Of a DNA stretch of 64,000 bases, positions 16,756 to 25,909 are shown piece after piece. The stretch is from JAENWD01 sp963837165 (GTDB taxonomy: Bacteria > Acidobacteriota > Vicinamibacteria > Vicinamibacterales > JAENWD01), in the NCBI GenBank assembly GCA_963837165.1, contig CAWIMD010000008.1, forward strand, positions 28,895 to 92,894. The letters are read 5' to 3'. The notes beneath the pieces were generated by a model. That model did no database searches. It saw nothing but the letters and a program-made list of their open reading frames with translations, and had not been told where the DNA came from. Position numbers and translations under genes: made by a program. The first letter of the stretch is position 1. Every line of letters starts with the position of its first letter.

Positions 16756-19665
16756 ATGCTTCAACGCCTAGGCACGCCTCTCGCCGTTGTCCTCACGCTG
16801 ACCGGCATTTACCTGTACGGGTTCCCGGAGCCGAACCTGCCCTACGCCGTGGCCATCATGGCTCACGTCCTCCTGGGCCTGGGCCTGGCGGTCCTTCTGC
16901 TGCCGCGGCTGGTCACGGCCTTCCGCGGGCAGGCGCTGGAATCGCGCCTCGGGTGGCTGCTGGTCGCGGCGGGCGCGGCGCTCGGGATCGTGCTGATCGG
17001 GACCGGCGGGACGCTGCCCTACCGCCCGCTCGTCTTCGCGCACCTGGCGGCTTCGGCCGTCGGGGTGACGGTGCTGCTCTCAGCCTGGCTGCGGTCCCGC
17101 GGCGTGCTGGCCAGAGGGCCCGCGGCGGGGGTCGCGCGTTATGCCGCCCTGGGCGCCGTCCTCGTCGCGACCGGCGCCGGCACGTACTACACGCGGGTCA
17201 TCCGCCATGACGAGGCGTACCGGATCACGAACCCGTCCATGCCGCCCGACGCGATGACGCACGAGGGGCTCGGACGCTCCGGACCGTTCTTCCCGAGCTC
17301 CACGCGCACGCCCGACGGGCATCCGATCAAGTCCACCTTCTTCATGGACTCCAAGGCGTGCGAGCGCTGCCACCGCGACATCTACCACGAGTGGTACAGC
17401 TCGGCGCACCACTTCTCGTCGTTCAACAACCAGTGGTACCGCCAGGCCGTCGTCTACATGCAGGACGTGGTCGGGGTGCAGCCGTCGAAGTGGTGCGGCG
17501 GCTGCCACGATCCGGCGGTGCTCTTCAGCGGGCTGATGAACACGCCCATCCGGCAGATCATCAACCGGCCCGAATCGCAGGCCGGCCTGGGCTGCGTCGC
17601 CTGCCACGCCATCGTGTCGGTCAACAGCACGATGGGACAGGGCAACTACACGATGGAGTACCCGACGCTGTCGGATCTGGCCGCCAGCGAGCAGCCCGTC
17701 ACGCGCTTCCTGCACGACTTCATCGTGAAGCTCAACCCGGAGCCGCACCGCCGCGCGTTCCTGAAGCCGTTCATGAAGCAGCAGGCGCCCGACTTCTGCT
17801 CGGCCTGCCACAAGGTGCACCTCGACGTGCCGGTGAACGGATACCGCTGGATCCGCGGATTCAACGACTACGACAACTGGCAGGCCAGCGGCGTCTCGGG
17901 CATGGGCGCGCGCTCGTTCTACTACCCGCCCAAGCCGCAGCTGTGCGTGGACTGCCACATGCCGAAGGTCAAGTCCGACGACTTCGGCAACAAGCACGGT
18001 CTGATCGCGTCGCACCGGTTCGCAGCCGCCAACACCGCGCTGCCGACGGCCAACCAGGACGAGCCGCAGCTGAAGGCCGCCGAGCAGTTCCTCAAGGACG
18101 CCGTGACCGTGGACGTCTTCGCGCTCGGCCCGGTGATCAAGCGGACGGGCGGCACGATGCTGCCGGGCGGCGACCTCAACACGACCTTCGCCGTGGGCGA
18201 GGAAGGCAGCATGGAGTCGCGCGGCGCAGGCGTGGCCGACACCGGGCCGGCCGAGCCGGTCAGCGCGCCGCTGGACCGCGTGGACGCGGCCGTCCGCCGC
18301 GACGACACGGTCCGCGTGGACGTCGTGGTGCGCACCCGGCGCGTCGGGCACTTCTTCCCCGGCGGCACGGTGGACGCGTTCGACGTCTGGGTCGAGCTCC
18401 AGGCCGTGGACGACAGGGGCCAGATCCTCTTCTGGAGCGGCGCCGTGGACGACGGCGGCAAGGGCCCGGTGGACCCGGGCGCCCACTTCTACAAGTCGCT
18501 GCAGGTGGACGCCAACGGCAACGTGATCAACAAGCGCAACGCGTGGTCCACGCGCGCGGTGGTCTACGTCAAGCTGATCCCGCCGGGCGCGGCCGACACC
18601 GTGCACTACCGGCTGCACATTCCCGAGTCGGCCGGCAACCGGATCACGCTCAAGGCGAAGCTGAACTACCGGAAGTTCATGTGGTACAACACGCAGTTCG
18701 CCTACGCGGGCGAGCCCGATCCGGCGGGCCACGGCGCGGTGACGAAGGACCACGACGACCGCCACTTCGTCTTCACGGCCGACACCTCGGACGTGTCGGG
18801 CAAGGTGAAGCACATCCCCAACCTCCCCATCGTCGTCATGTCCGAGAGCGAGGCGTCACTGCGCGTGCTGCCGAAGGACGCACCGCAGCCCGAGTGGAAG
18901 ACGGTGCTGAAGCCCGAGGACTGGACGCGCTGGAACGACTACGGCATCGGTTTCCTGCTGCAGGGCGACCTCAGACACGCGGAGGCGGCTTTCGAGAAGA
19001 TCACCGAGATCGATCCGAAGAACCCGGACGGGTGGGTGAACATCGGGCGGGTGCGCGTGCAGGAGGGCAACGTGGCCGGCGCTCGCGAGGTGCTCGAGAA
19101 GGCGGTCGCGCTGGCGCCCGACCTGGCGCGCGCGAACTACTTCATGGCGCGCGTGGAGAAGTCCGAGGGCAAGCTGCAGGACGCCGCGGACCGGCTGCGG
19201 AAGGTCATCCTGCAGTACCCGAAGGACCGGGTCGTGCGCAACGACCTCGGGCGGGACCTCTTCCTGATGCGGAAGTACAAGGAGGCGGTGGACCAGTTCG
19301 AGCAGACGCTGACGATCGACCCCGAGGACCTGACAGCCCACTACAACCTGATGCTCTGCTACAACGGGCTCAACGACGAGGCGCGCTCGAAGGCGCACGA
19401 GGAGCGCTATCTGCGCTTCAAGGCGGACGAGGCGTCACAGTCGATCACGGGGCCGTACCGCCTGAAGAATCCGGCGGACAACAACGAGCGGCAGAGCATC
19501 CACGAGCACGACTCGGTGAACCTGGCCCAGGTGGACGGCCACGGCGTGTGGCACGACCCGGAGCGGCCCGCGGCCGCGCCGGCACGACCGTCCCAGCGCC
19601 AGGCGGAGATGGTGGCGCCCGCGCCGTCTCACCGGTCCGCGTCGAGGGCCGCCGGCGGGCGATAG
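16756..19665 (+). CDS. Membrane-anchored pentaheme cytochrome c with C-terminal TPR repeats
   Basis: The protein is 969 residues. About residues 1-150 hold four or five transmembrane helices (for example ALGIVLIGTG and AALGAVLVATGAGTYY). Five CxxCH haem motifs follow at about residues 202 (CERCH), 247 (CGGCH), 280 (CVACH), 348 (CSACH) and 397 (CVDCH), with spaced His residues resembling cytochrome c554/hydroxylamine-oxidoreductase-like modules. A beta-rich region runs to about residue 710. TPR units fill about 730-890 (PDGWVNIGRVRVQEGNVAGA, DLTAHYNLMLCYNGLNDEA). It probably passes electrons between the membrane and a periplasmic partner docked on the TPRs. The TPR/FG-GAP giant follows 200 bp later, separated by repeats. 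Confidence 0.9.
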   Translation: MLQRLGTPLAVVLTLTGIYLYGFPEPNLPYAVAIMAHVLLGLGLAVLLLPRLVTAFRGQALESRLGWLLVAAGAALGIVLIGTGGTLPYRPLVFAHLAASAVGVTVLLSAWLRSRGVLARGPAAGVARYAALGAVLVATGAGTYYTRVIRHDEAYRITNPSMPPDAMTHEGLGRSGPFFPSSTRTPDGHPIKSTFFMDSKACERCHRDIYHEWYSSAHHFSSFNNQWYRQAVVYMQDVVGVQPSKWCGGCHDPAVLFSGLMNTPIRQIINRPESQAGLGCVACHAIVSVNSTMGQGNYTMEYPTLSDLAASEQPVTRFLHDFIVKLNPEPHRRAFLKPFMKQQAPDFCSACHKVHLDVPVNGYRWIRGFNDYDNWQASGVSGMGARSFYYPPKPQLCVDCHMPKVKSDDFGNKHGLIASHRFAAANTALPTANQDEPQLKAAEQFLKDAVTVDVFALGPVIKRTGGTMLPGGDLNTTFAVGEEGSMESRGAGVADTGPAEPVSAPLDRVDAAVRRDDTVRVDVVVRTRRVGHFFPGGTVDAFDVWVELQAVDDRGQILFWSGAVDDGGKGPVDPGAHFYKSLQVDANGNVINKRNAWSTRAVVYVKLIPPGAADTVHYRLHIPESAGNRITLKAKLNYRKFMWYNTQFAYAGEPDPAGHGAVTKDHDDRHFVFTADTSDVSGKVKHIPNLPIVVMSESEASLRVLPKDAPQPEWKTVLKPEDWTRWNDYGIGFLLQGDLRHAEAAFEKITEIDPKNPDGWVNIGRVRVQEGNVAGAREVLEKAVALAPDLARANYFMARVEKSEGKLQDAADRLRKVILQYPKDRVVRNDLGRDLFLMRKYKEAVDQFEQTLTIDPEDLTAHYNLMLCYNGLNDEARSKAHEERYLRFKADEASQSITGPYRLKNPADNNERQSIHEHDSVNLAQVDGHGVWHDPERPAAAPARPSQRQAEMVAPAPSHRSASRAAGGR

Positions 19666-19673
19666 GGCTCATA

Positions 19674-19741
19674 TGTAGCGCAGGCCTTCAGGCCTGCCCT
19701 GCAGCGCCTGGCCCGGGCAGGGCTGAAGCCCTGCGCTACAC
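19674..19741. repeat. REP-like hairpins, one canonical and one variant
   Basis: A forward GCAGGCCT/AGGCCTGC copy is followed by an inverted copy whose stem is GCAGGGCT/AGCCCTGC. A third, decayed copy ends near 19776. The variant stem is still fully self-complementary. Confidence 0.75.
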
Positions 19742-19782
19742 GTGGAACGCCCGGGCAGGGCTGACCAGCCTCCGCTAAAGCT

Positions 19783-19848
19783 AGTGTCCTTGCGAGCTGG
19801 GGCATCGGGGACAGGCCCCAGTGTCCTTGCGAGCTGGGGCCTGTCCCC
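19783..19848. repeat. Duplicated 21-bp unit with inverted GGGGACAGGCCCC arms
   Basis: AGTGTCCTTGCGAGCTGGGGC occurs at 19783-19803 and again at 19820-19840. In addition 19807-19820 and 19835-19848 are perfect inverted copies, so the locus can fold into a hairpin. It ends four nt before the TACGAT box of the next gene. Confidence 0.7.
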
Positions 19849-19851
19849 GTG

Positions 19852-19857
19852 TACGAT
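19852..19857 (+). promoter_or_regulatory. TANNNT box nine nt before the ATG at 19867
   Basis: TACGAT, with only a C-rich stretch and no Shine-Dalgarno between it and the start codon. Confidence 0.4.
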
Positions 19858-19866
19858 TGATCCCCC

Positions 19867-22800
19867 ATGCGTAGAACGCTCCTGCCGCTCGGCCTGATTG
19901 CCGTCCTCCTCGCGCTCGTCGCGCCGCGCCTGGCCGCCACCCGTGGGCAGGCGCCCGCCCGGGTCGCCGCGCCGGCCGACGCCGTCCGCCAGAACAACCT
20001 CGGCGTGGCATCGATGAATCAGCAGAAGTTCGAGGTCGCGCTCGATGACTTCGACAAGGCGCTCGCGGCGCAGCCGGACCTGATCCTCGCCCAGGTGAAC
20101 AAGGCCGTGGCGCTGCTCGCCCTGCAGCGGTTCGACGACGCGCAGCAGATCCTCGAGCGCGTGGTGAAGGCCGACCCGAAGAACGCACGCGGCTGGTACA
20201 ACCTCGGCCTGCTCCACAAGGGACTGGGCAACACCGACCAGGCGCTCGCGGCCTTCCGCCGCGTCATCGAGCTCGCGCCAGACGATGCGCACGCGCGGTA
20301 TTTTGCCGGCCTGCTCGCCAGCCAGGACCAGCACTACGACGTCGCCATCCAGGACTTCACCAAAGCACTCGACATCGACCCGTTCCTGATCTCGGCCGAG
20401 TTCGGCCTGGCGCGCGCTTATCAGCGGAGCGGCAACCAGGACGAGGCGCGGGCGCACATGGAGCGCTTCTCGCGCATCACGCAGGAAAAGGTCGCCTCGG
20501 CCATGAGCCTCGCGTACGGCGACCAGGGGCCGCTGTCGCTCGCCGAGGCCGGGCAGCTGCCGGCGTCGGCGCTGGCCGCGATTCCGGTCACCTTCGTCAC
20601 CACAGCCCCGCAGCCGCAGGTCGCCACTCCCCTGAACGCGTCGATCGGGCCCGGCGCGTGTCTCATCGACGCCGACGGCAACGGGACGGCCGATCTGGTC
20701 TCCGTCAGCCCCAATCCGGCGGCAAAGGCGGCGGCCCTGTTCCTGAACCGCGCGGGCACGTGGGTGCCGTCGCAGGCGAGCGGTCTCGACGCGACCGGTC
20801 CCGGCATCGGCTGCAGCGTGGGCGACTACGACAACGACGAGCATCCCGATCTGGCGATCACCGCCGGCGGCGGCGTGACGCTCTTCCACAACGACGGCAA
20901 GGGCATCTTCACGCGCGGTCCGGCGCTCGACGCGCACGGCCACGCGACGGGCGTCCTGTTCGTGGACTTCGATCACGATGCCGATCTCGATGTGTACGTC
21001 CTCGGCGGCACCGGCCCCGACACGATGTTCCGCAACAACGGCGACGGCACGTTTGCCGACGTCACCGCCGATCGCGGCCTGGCGGGCGCAGGCGCCGATC
21101 GCATGGCCACGGCCAGCGATCTCGACAACGACCGCGCCATCGACCTGATCGTCACCGGTGATCGGGGCGTGTCGATCTACCTGAATCCGCGCGAAGGCAA
21201 GTTCATCTCGCTCGACGCGAGCGCATGGTCCCCATCGCCGCCCTCGTCTGTCGTCGGCGTTGCCGTTCTCGACTTCGACAAGGACGGCTGGATGGACCTG
21301 GCCTTCACGCACGCGGGCGCGCCGGGCCTGAGCCTCTGGCGCAACGAGGCCGGCAAGCGGTTCGCGCGCGTCCCGCTGCCCGATCTCCCGCTCGACCGCG
21401 CGTACGGCGTCGCGCAGATCGACTACGACAACGACGGCTGGCTGGATCTCGCGGCCGCCGGTTCCAAAGCCGGCAGGAGCGGCATCGTCGTGTTGCGTAA
21501 CGTCCAGGGCAGCTTTCAGGACGTGAGCGCCATCGTGGGCGCCGACAAGGCGTCGCCGCCGGCGATTCCCAGGGATCTCCTGGCCGACGATGTGGATGGC
21601 GACGGAGATGCGGACCTGGTCGTGGCCGATGCCAATGGCGGCTCCGTAGTCCTTCGCAACGACGGCGGGAACGCGCACAAGAGCCTGCGCCTGACGCTGA
21701 AGGGTCTGAACGACAACCGGAGCGGCCTCGGTACGAAGGTCGAGGTCCAGGCCGGCGCGATCTGGCAGAAGTTCGAGACGGTGGGTGCGACCGGCTATCT
21801 CGGCTCAGGTGCGCCGGGACTGCTGGTCGGCCTTGGCGACAACGCGACGGCCGACGTCGTCCGGCTGCTCTGGCCCACCGGCGTCGTCCAGGACGAGATC
21901 CAGCTCGCGGCCGACACGCCGCACGAGATCCAGCAGATCGATCGCCGCGGCAGCTCGTGCCCGATCCTCTTCACGTGGAACGGCGAGCGCTTCGAGTTCA
22001 TTTCCGACACGATTGGCCCGGCCGTCATCGGGCACTGGGTGGCGCCGGGCGAGTACGACACGCCGGACACCGACGAGCTCGTCAAGGTTACCGGCGATCA
22101 GTTGAAGCCGCGGGACGGGAAGCTGTCGCTGCACTTCACCGAGCCGATGGAGGAGGTGAACTACCTCGATCGGGCGAAGCTGTTCGCGATCGATCACCCG
22201 CGCGGCACGGAGGTCGATCCCAACGAGCGCTTCGCGGCGACGCCGCCCTTCCCGGTCGATCGCGTGATCGCGTCTCGCGGCGCGCGGCTGCCGCACGGCG
22301 CGTGGGACGAGCATGGCCGCGACCTGATGCCTGCGCTGCGCGCGGCCGACCATCACTTCGTCGACAACTTCGCGAACGCGCCGTTCAAGGGATTCGCGGC
22401 GCTGCACGCCCTGGAGCTCGACCTGGGTCCGCTGCCGGCCGGCGCGCCGGTGCGCCTGCTGATGCGGGGCTTCACCGACTACTTCACGGCCAACTCGATG
22501 TACGCGGCGGACCAGGCGAAGCTCGCCGTGATCGTGCCGTACCTCGAAGCGCGGCGCGCCGACGGCTCGTGGGTCCGGGTCAGCGACGACATCGGGTTCC
22601 CCGCCGGGCTGCTGCGGACCATGGTGGCGGACCTGACGGACGTTCTGCCTCCAGGCACGCGCCGGATCCGCATCTGGACGAACCTCAAGGTGTACTGGGA
22701 CCAGGTGCTCGTGGACACGACGCCGGACGGCGCCGTGCCGTTCGTGCGGACGGAGATCCCGCTGCTCTCGGCACGGCTCTCGTTCCGCGGCTACCCGCGC

Positions 22801-23589
22801 GAGGTGCAGCGGGGCACGTTGAGCGAGGACCTGCGATACGACTTCGACGCCGTCAGCGCGACCGGGCCCTACGTGCGGCATCGCGGGTACTACACGAGGT
22901 TCGGCGACGTCACGCCGCTCCTGACCGCCGCCGAGGATCACTTCGTCATCTTCGGGTCCGGTGACGATGTGGGGATCGATTTCGACGCGCGGGCGCTGCC
23001 GCCCTTGCGTGAGGGGTGGACGCGCGACTACTTCGTGTATCTCGACGGCTTCGTCAAGGACATGGATTTCTACGCCGCCTACGCGCAGACCGTCGCGCCG
23101 CTGCCGTTCCGGGCGATGCCCGGGTATCCGTATCCGGCTGGCATCTCTTATCCGGCGTCCAATCTCGACTACCTGCTGAGCTGGGACACGCGCGCCGTGG
23201 AGGACCAGCACCCGCCGAGTTACCGGTTTCGGTACCTGAGAACGCCGAGGAAGCAGAGGAGCCCGGAGGAGCCGGAGGCCGCGGAGCAGGCTCAGGCGCA
23301 GAGATCGCAAAAGGGGCAGAGATCGCGGAGAAGAAAGACAGCCTCGGCGGGCGCACAGCGGAGTCGAACGCGCGGCGACCGACTGCGGGATTGGCGTCGC
23401 GGCGAAGCCGCGACAGGGCGAGTGGATGGCCCGGGAGAAGAAGGGCCGTATGTAATTACCTGGGGGCCTTTCTTCTCCCGGGCCATCCACTCGCCGTGCC
23501 GGCCGCGTTGCGGCCGGCGCCAATCCCGCAGTGAATCGCCGCCGTTATGCGCGCGGATCGTCTCCGCCCTCCTGCGATCTCCCCTCTAG
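19867..23589 (+). CDS. Exported TPR / FG-GAP / ASPIC-UnbV (CRTAC1-like) protein
   Basis: The frame encodes 1,240 residues. A signal segment (LLPLGLIAVLLALVAPRLAA) is followed by TPR units at about 38-215 and FG-GAP blades at about 255-610 (DADGNG, DYDNDEHPD, DFDHDADLD, DLDNDRAID, DFDKDGWMD, DYDNDGWLD, DVDGDGDAD). An ASPIC/UnbV domain lies at about 615-690 (GLGTKVEVQAG to WPTGVVQDE). A large beta-rich C-terminal region ends near residue 1125 (PSYRFRYL). The last 110 or so residues are basic and low in complexity; from about residue 1169 they are encoded by an inverted-repeat element, so the native stop may have been lost or the frame reads through. It follows the pentaheme cytochrome on the same strand; joint function is inferred. 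Confidence 0.87.
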   Translation: MRRTLLPLGLIAVLLALVAPRLAATRGQAPARVAAPADAVRQNNLGVASMNQQKFEVALDDFDKALAAQPDLILAQVNKAVALLALQRFDDAQQILERVVKADPKNARGWYNLGLLHKGLGNTDQALAAFRRVIELAPDDAHARYFAGLLASQDQHYDVAIQDFTKALDIDPFLISAEFGLARAYQRSGNQDEARAHMERFSRITQEKVASAMSLAYGDQGPLSLAEAGQLPASALAAIPVTFVTTAPQPQVATPLNASIGPGACLIDADGNGTADLVSVSPNPAAKAAALFLNRAGTWVPSQASGLDATGPGIGCSVGDYDNDEHPDLAITAGGGVTLFHNDGKGIFTRGPALDAHGHATGVLFVDFDHDADLDVYVLGGTGPDTMFRNNGDGTFADVTADRGLAGAGADRMATASDLDNDRAIDLIVTGDRGVSIYLNPREGKFISLDASAWSPSPPSSVVGVAVLDFDKDGWMDLAFTHAGAPGLSLWRNEAGKRFARVPLPDLPLDRAYGVAQIDYDNDGWLDLAAAGSKAGRSGIVVLRNVQGSFQDVSAIVGADKASPPAIPRDLLADDVDGDGDADLVVADANGGSVVLRNDGGNAHKSLRLTLKGLNDNRSGLGTKVEVQAGAIWQKFETVGATGYLGSGAPGLLVGLGDNATADVVRLLWPTGVVQDEIQLAADTPHEIQQIDRRGSSCPILFTWNGERFEFISDTIGPAVIGHWVAPGEYDTPDTDELVKVTGDQLKPRDGKLSLHFTEPMEEVNYLDRAKLFAIDHPRGTEVDPNERFAATPPFPVDRVIASRGARLPHGAWDEHGRDLMPALRAADHHFVDNFANAPFKGFAALHALELDLGPLPAGAPVRLLMRGFTDYFTANSMYAADQAKLAVIVPYLEARRADGSWVRVSDDIGFPAGLLRTMVADLTDVLPPGTRRIRIWTNLKVYWDQVLVDTTPDGAVPFVRTEIPLLSARLSFRGYPREVQRGTLSEDLRYDFDAVSATGPYVRHRGYYTRFGDVTPLLTAAEDHFVIFGSGDDVGIDFDARALPPLREGWTRDYFVYLDGFVKDMDFYAAYAQTVAPLPFRAMPGYPYPAGISYPASNLDYLLSWDTRAVEDQHPPSYRFRYLRTPRKQRSPEEPEAAEQAQAQRSQKGQRSRRRKTASAGAQRSRTRGDRLRDWRRGEAATGRVDGPGEEGPYVITWGPFFSRAIHSPCRPRCGRRQSRSESPPLCARIVSALLRSPL
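23373..23541. repeat. Long imperfect inverted repeat (MITE-like or complex hairpin)
   Basis: Arms 23373-23447 and 23465-23541 are inverted copies around a 17-nt A+T-rich loop. The inner 31 bp (23417-23447 / 23465-23495) pair with one mismatch. Each arm also contains its own small perfect hairpin: GTCGCGGC/GCCGCGAC on the left and GCCGGCCGC/GCGGCCGGC on the right. Their sequences differ while the fold is kept. It lies inside the 3' end of the CRTAC1-like reading frame. Confidence 0.8.
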
Positions 23590-23740
23590 CCCTGCTCTGC
23601 GCGCTCGCTTGCCGGCCCGTCGCGCAACGCACGATGGCCGGCTCTCTCTGCGCCCGGTTCTTGCATGCGCCAAGGCTGGCGGCACCGGGTCACTGGCGCC
23701 GCCGGCCCGTTTGCGCCTACTCTCCGCCAAGGAGGTCACG

Positions 23741-25909
23741 ATGGCACGCGCCCGCCCCCGGCTCAGTGTCCTCGGCATTGGCCTGTTGTCCACCATCGCG
23801 GTCAGCGCGGCGGCGCCCCCGGCGCAGGCGCCCCCACCGGCGTCCCGGGCCGATCGGCCCAGTTTCCGCGTCGGCGTGGACGTCGTCCGCATCGATGCCG
23901 TCGTCACGGACAAGGACGGCAACGTCGTCCCGGATCTGACGGCAGACGACTTCGAGGTGCGCCAGGACGGAAAGCTCCAGCCGGTCACGCTGGCGCGCTT
24001 CTACCCCGTCGCGGACACGGGCGCGCGACCGGCCGGCAGCACGACGGCCAGTGCACCTTCCAGCTCCGGCGTCCTGCCCGCGATCGAGCCGCTGCCCGCC
24101 CCGCTCACCCGCGACGAGGTCCAGCGATCGATCGTCCTGGTCGTGGACGACCTCGGGATGTCGGTCGAAAGCCTCTATTACGCGAAACGCGGGCTCAACC
24201 AGTTCATCGACCGCGACATCGGGCCCCGGGATCTCGTCGCCATCGTCCGCAGCTCCGCGCCCGGCGGCGTGCTCAAGCCGTTCACGACGGATCGCCGCCT
24301 GCTCCACGCGCAGGTGGACGGCCTGCACTGGAACGGGTTCTCGCGAACGCACGTCGAGCCGTTCGAATCGGTCCAGAAACTCCTCGACACGTCGGTTGCA
24401 GGTGTTGGCAAGGCAGCGGTGCAGCCGGACGACTTCACCCTGTTCAACGAGATGCGGCAGTACATGTCGGCTGCGGGCACGCTCGGTGCGATGAACCTGC
24501 TCCTGCACAACTCCAGGGATCTCCCCGGGCGCCGCGTCATGATCCTGCTGTCCGAGGGCTTCCAGGTCATGGAAACCGACCACCACGATGGAACGTGGCA
24601 GCCGGAACCGCGGATCCGCGGCGGGCTCGACCGCGTATTCGAGCAGGCGACTCGTGCCGGCGTCGTCATCTACTCCGTGGACATCCGCGGACTCCAGACC
24701 GGCGGCCTCCTCGCGTCCGACAACGCGGTGGGCCTCGGGTCGCCCCAGGACGTGATCGAAAACTCGCAGGTGGTCAAGGCTGCCCACGACCGCAACAGGA
24801 TGCTGCTCGACACCGAGGAGAGCCTCTCCTACGTCGCCGCGCAGACCGGCGGCTTCGCGGTGCTCAGCTCGAACGACATCGGCCGCGGCCTCGAGCGCGT
24901 GCTGGACGACGTGAAGAGCTATTACATCCTCGGCTACGATCCGCCCGAGGGCACGTTCGCCGAGAAGGGCAAGACGCCGCGGTACCACAAGCTCAGTGTC
25001 CGTGTGAAGCGGCCCGGGCTCAAGATCAGGACGCGGAAGGAGTTCCTGGGTTTCCGGGAGCCGCCAGAGACGGCCCCGTCCACTCCGGCCGAGGCGCTGC
25101 AGCACGCGGCCCTGTCCCCGTTCGCCACGAGCGAGATCCCGATCAAGGCCACCGCGCTGCCCGGCTACTCGCCGACGAGCGGCGCCTTCGTGCGGGCGCT
25201 GCTCTACATCGACGCGCGCGGGCTGTCCTACGAACCCGACGCCACCGGTCGCCGTGCGGCATCGGTGGACGTGCTCGGCATTGCCGTCGACGAGCAGGGC
25301 ACGGAGGTCGGGCAGTTGAGCACGGGCTTTTCCGTCGCGCTGGCCGACAAGGCGGACGAGGCGGAGCTGGAGAAAGGACTCGTCTACGTCCTGCGCGTGC
25401 CAATCGCGAAGCCCGGCGCGTACCAGGTCCGCTTCGCCGTCCGCGATCAGCGCTCGGGCGCGGTGGGATCGACGGGCCAGTTCGTCCAGCTCGAGGACGT
25501 GGCGCACGGCGCCTTCGCGCTGTCGGGCATCGTCATCGGCGAGGACAAGACGTCGGCGGACGCCAGGGTGGCCGAGGGGCTGGATACGGGCGGCCTCCTG
25601 CGACAGCAGGCGCGGCGCGTGTTCGAACCGGGCAGCCAGCTCTCGTTTGCGTACGAGGTGTACAACGCCGGCGCACCGGTCGAGGCCACCGCGTCGGTCT
25701 GGCGCGGCGACGAGAAGGTGTTCGCGACGATGGCGGATCGACTCGCGCCTCCCGCAACGGACGAGTCGCGGTTTGCCGCCGCGGGCGGCCTGAAGCTTGG
25801 AACGGCGCTGCCGCCCGGCCGCTACGTCCTCCAGGTGGACGCGAGGACGAAGCCAGGCAGCGGCCGGAGGAAGTCCGCGACGGAACGCATCGACTTCGAG
25901 GTGCGCTGA
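23741..25909 (+). CDS. VWFA-related domain protein (TIGR03436 type), first of three tandem paralogs
   Basis: The protein is 722 residues. ATG 23741 is supported by GGAGG at 23731-23735; the open frame upstream is the tail of the inverted-repeat region. It has a signal peptide (RLSVLGIGLLSTIAVSAAAP) and the N-domain FRVGVDVVRIDAVVTDKDGNVVPDLTADDFEVRQDG. The VWA-like core is VLVVDDLGMSVESLYYAKR, where VDDLGMS replaces the metal-binding DxSxS. Other segments are LPGRRVMILLSEGFQV, VIYSVDIRGL, TGGFAVLSSNDI, YYILGYDPP and a C-terminal beta-rich half. The stop overlaps the start of the next paralog (TGATG), so the two are translationally coupled. Confidence 0.9.
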   Translation: MARARPRLSVLGIGLLSTIAVSAAAPPAQAPPPASRADRPSFRVGVDVVRIDAVVTDKDGNVVPDLTADDFEVRQDGKLQPVTLARFYPVADTGARPAGSTTASAPSSSGVLPAIEPLPAPLTRDEVQRSIVLVVDDLGMSVESLYYAKRGLNQFIDRDIGPRDLVAIVRSSAPGGVLKPFTTDRRLLHAQVDGLHWNGFSRTHVEPFESVQKLLDTSVAGVGKAAVQPDDFTLFNEMRQYMSAAGTLGAMNLLLHNSRDLPGRRVMILLSEGFQVMETDHHDGTWQPEPRIRGGLDRVFEQATRAGVVIYSVDIRGLQTGGLLASDNAVGLGSPQDVIENSQVVKAAHDRNRMLLDTEESLSYVAAQTGGFAVLSSNDIGRGLERVLDDVKSYYILGYDPPEGTFAEKGKTPRYHKLSVRVKRPGLKIRTRKEFLGFREPPETAPSTPAEALQHAALSPFATSEIPIKATALPGYSPTSGAFVRALLYIDARGLSYEPDATGRRAASVDVLGIAVDEQGTEVGQLSTGFSVALADKADEAELEKGLVYVLRVPIAKPGAYQVRFAVRDQRSGAVGSTGQFVQLEDVAHGAFALSGIVIGEDKTSADARVAEGLDTGGLLRQQARRVFEPGSQLSFAYEVYNAGAPVEATASVWRGDEKVFATMADRLAPPATDESRFAAAGGLKLGTALPPGRYVLQVDARTKPGSGRRKSATERIDFEVR

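Noticed and set aside
23417..23495. Intrinsic terminator of the CRTAC1-like gene
   Set aside because: The hairpin is strong but not followed by a T-run on either strand, and the reading frame continues through it.
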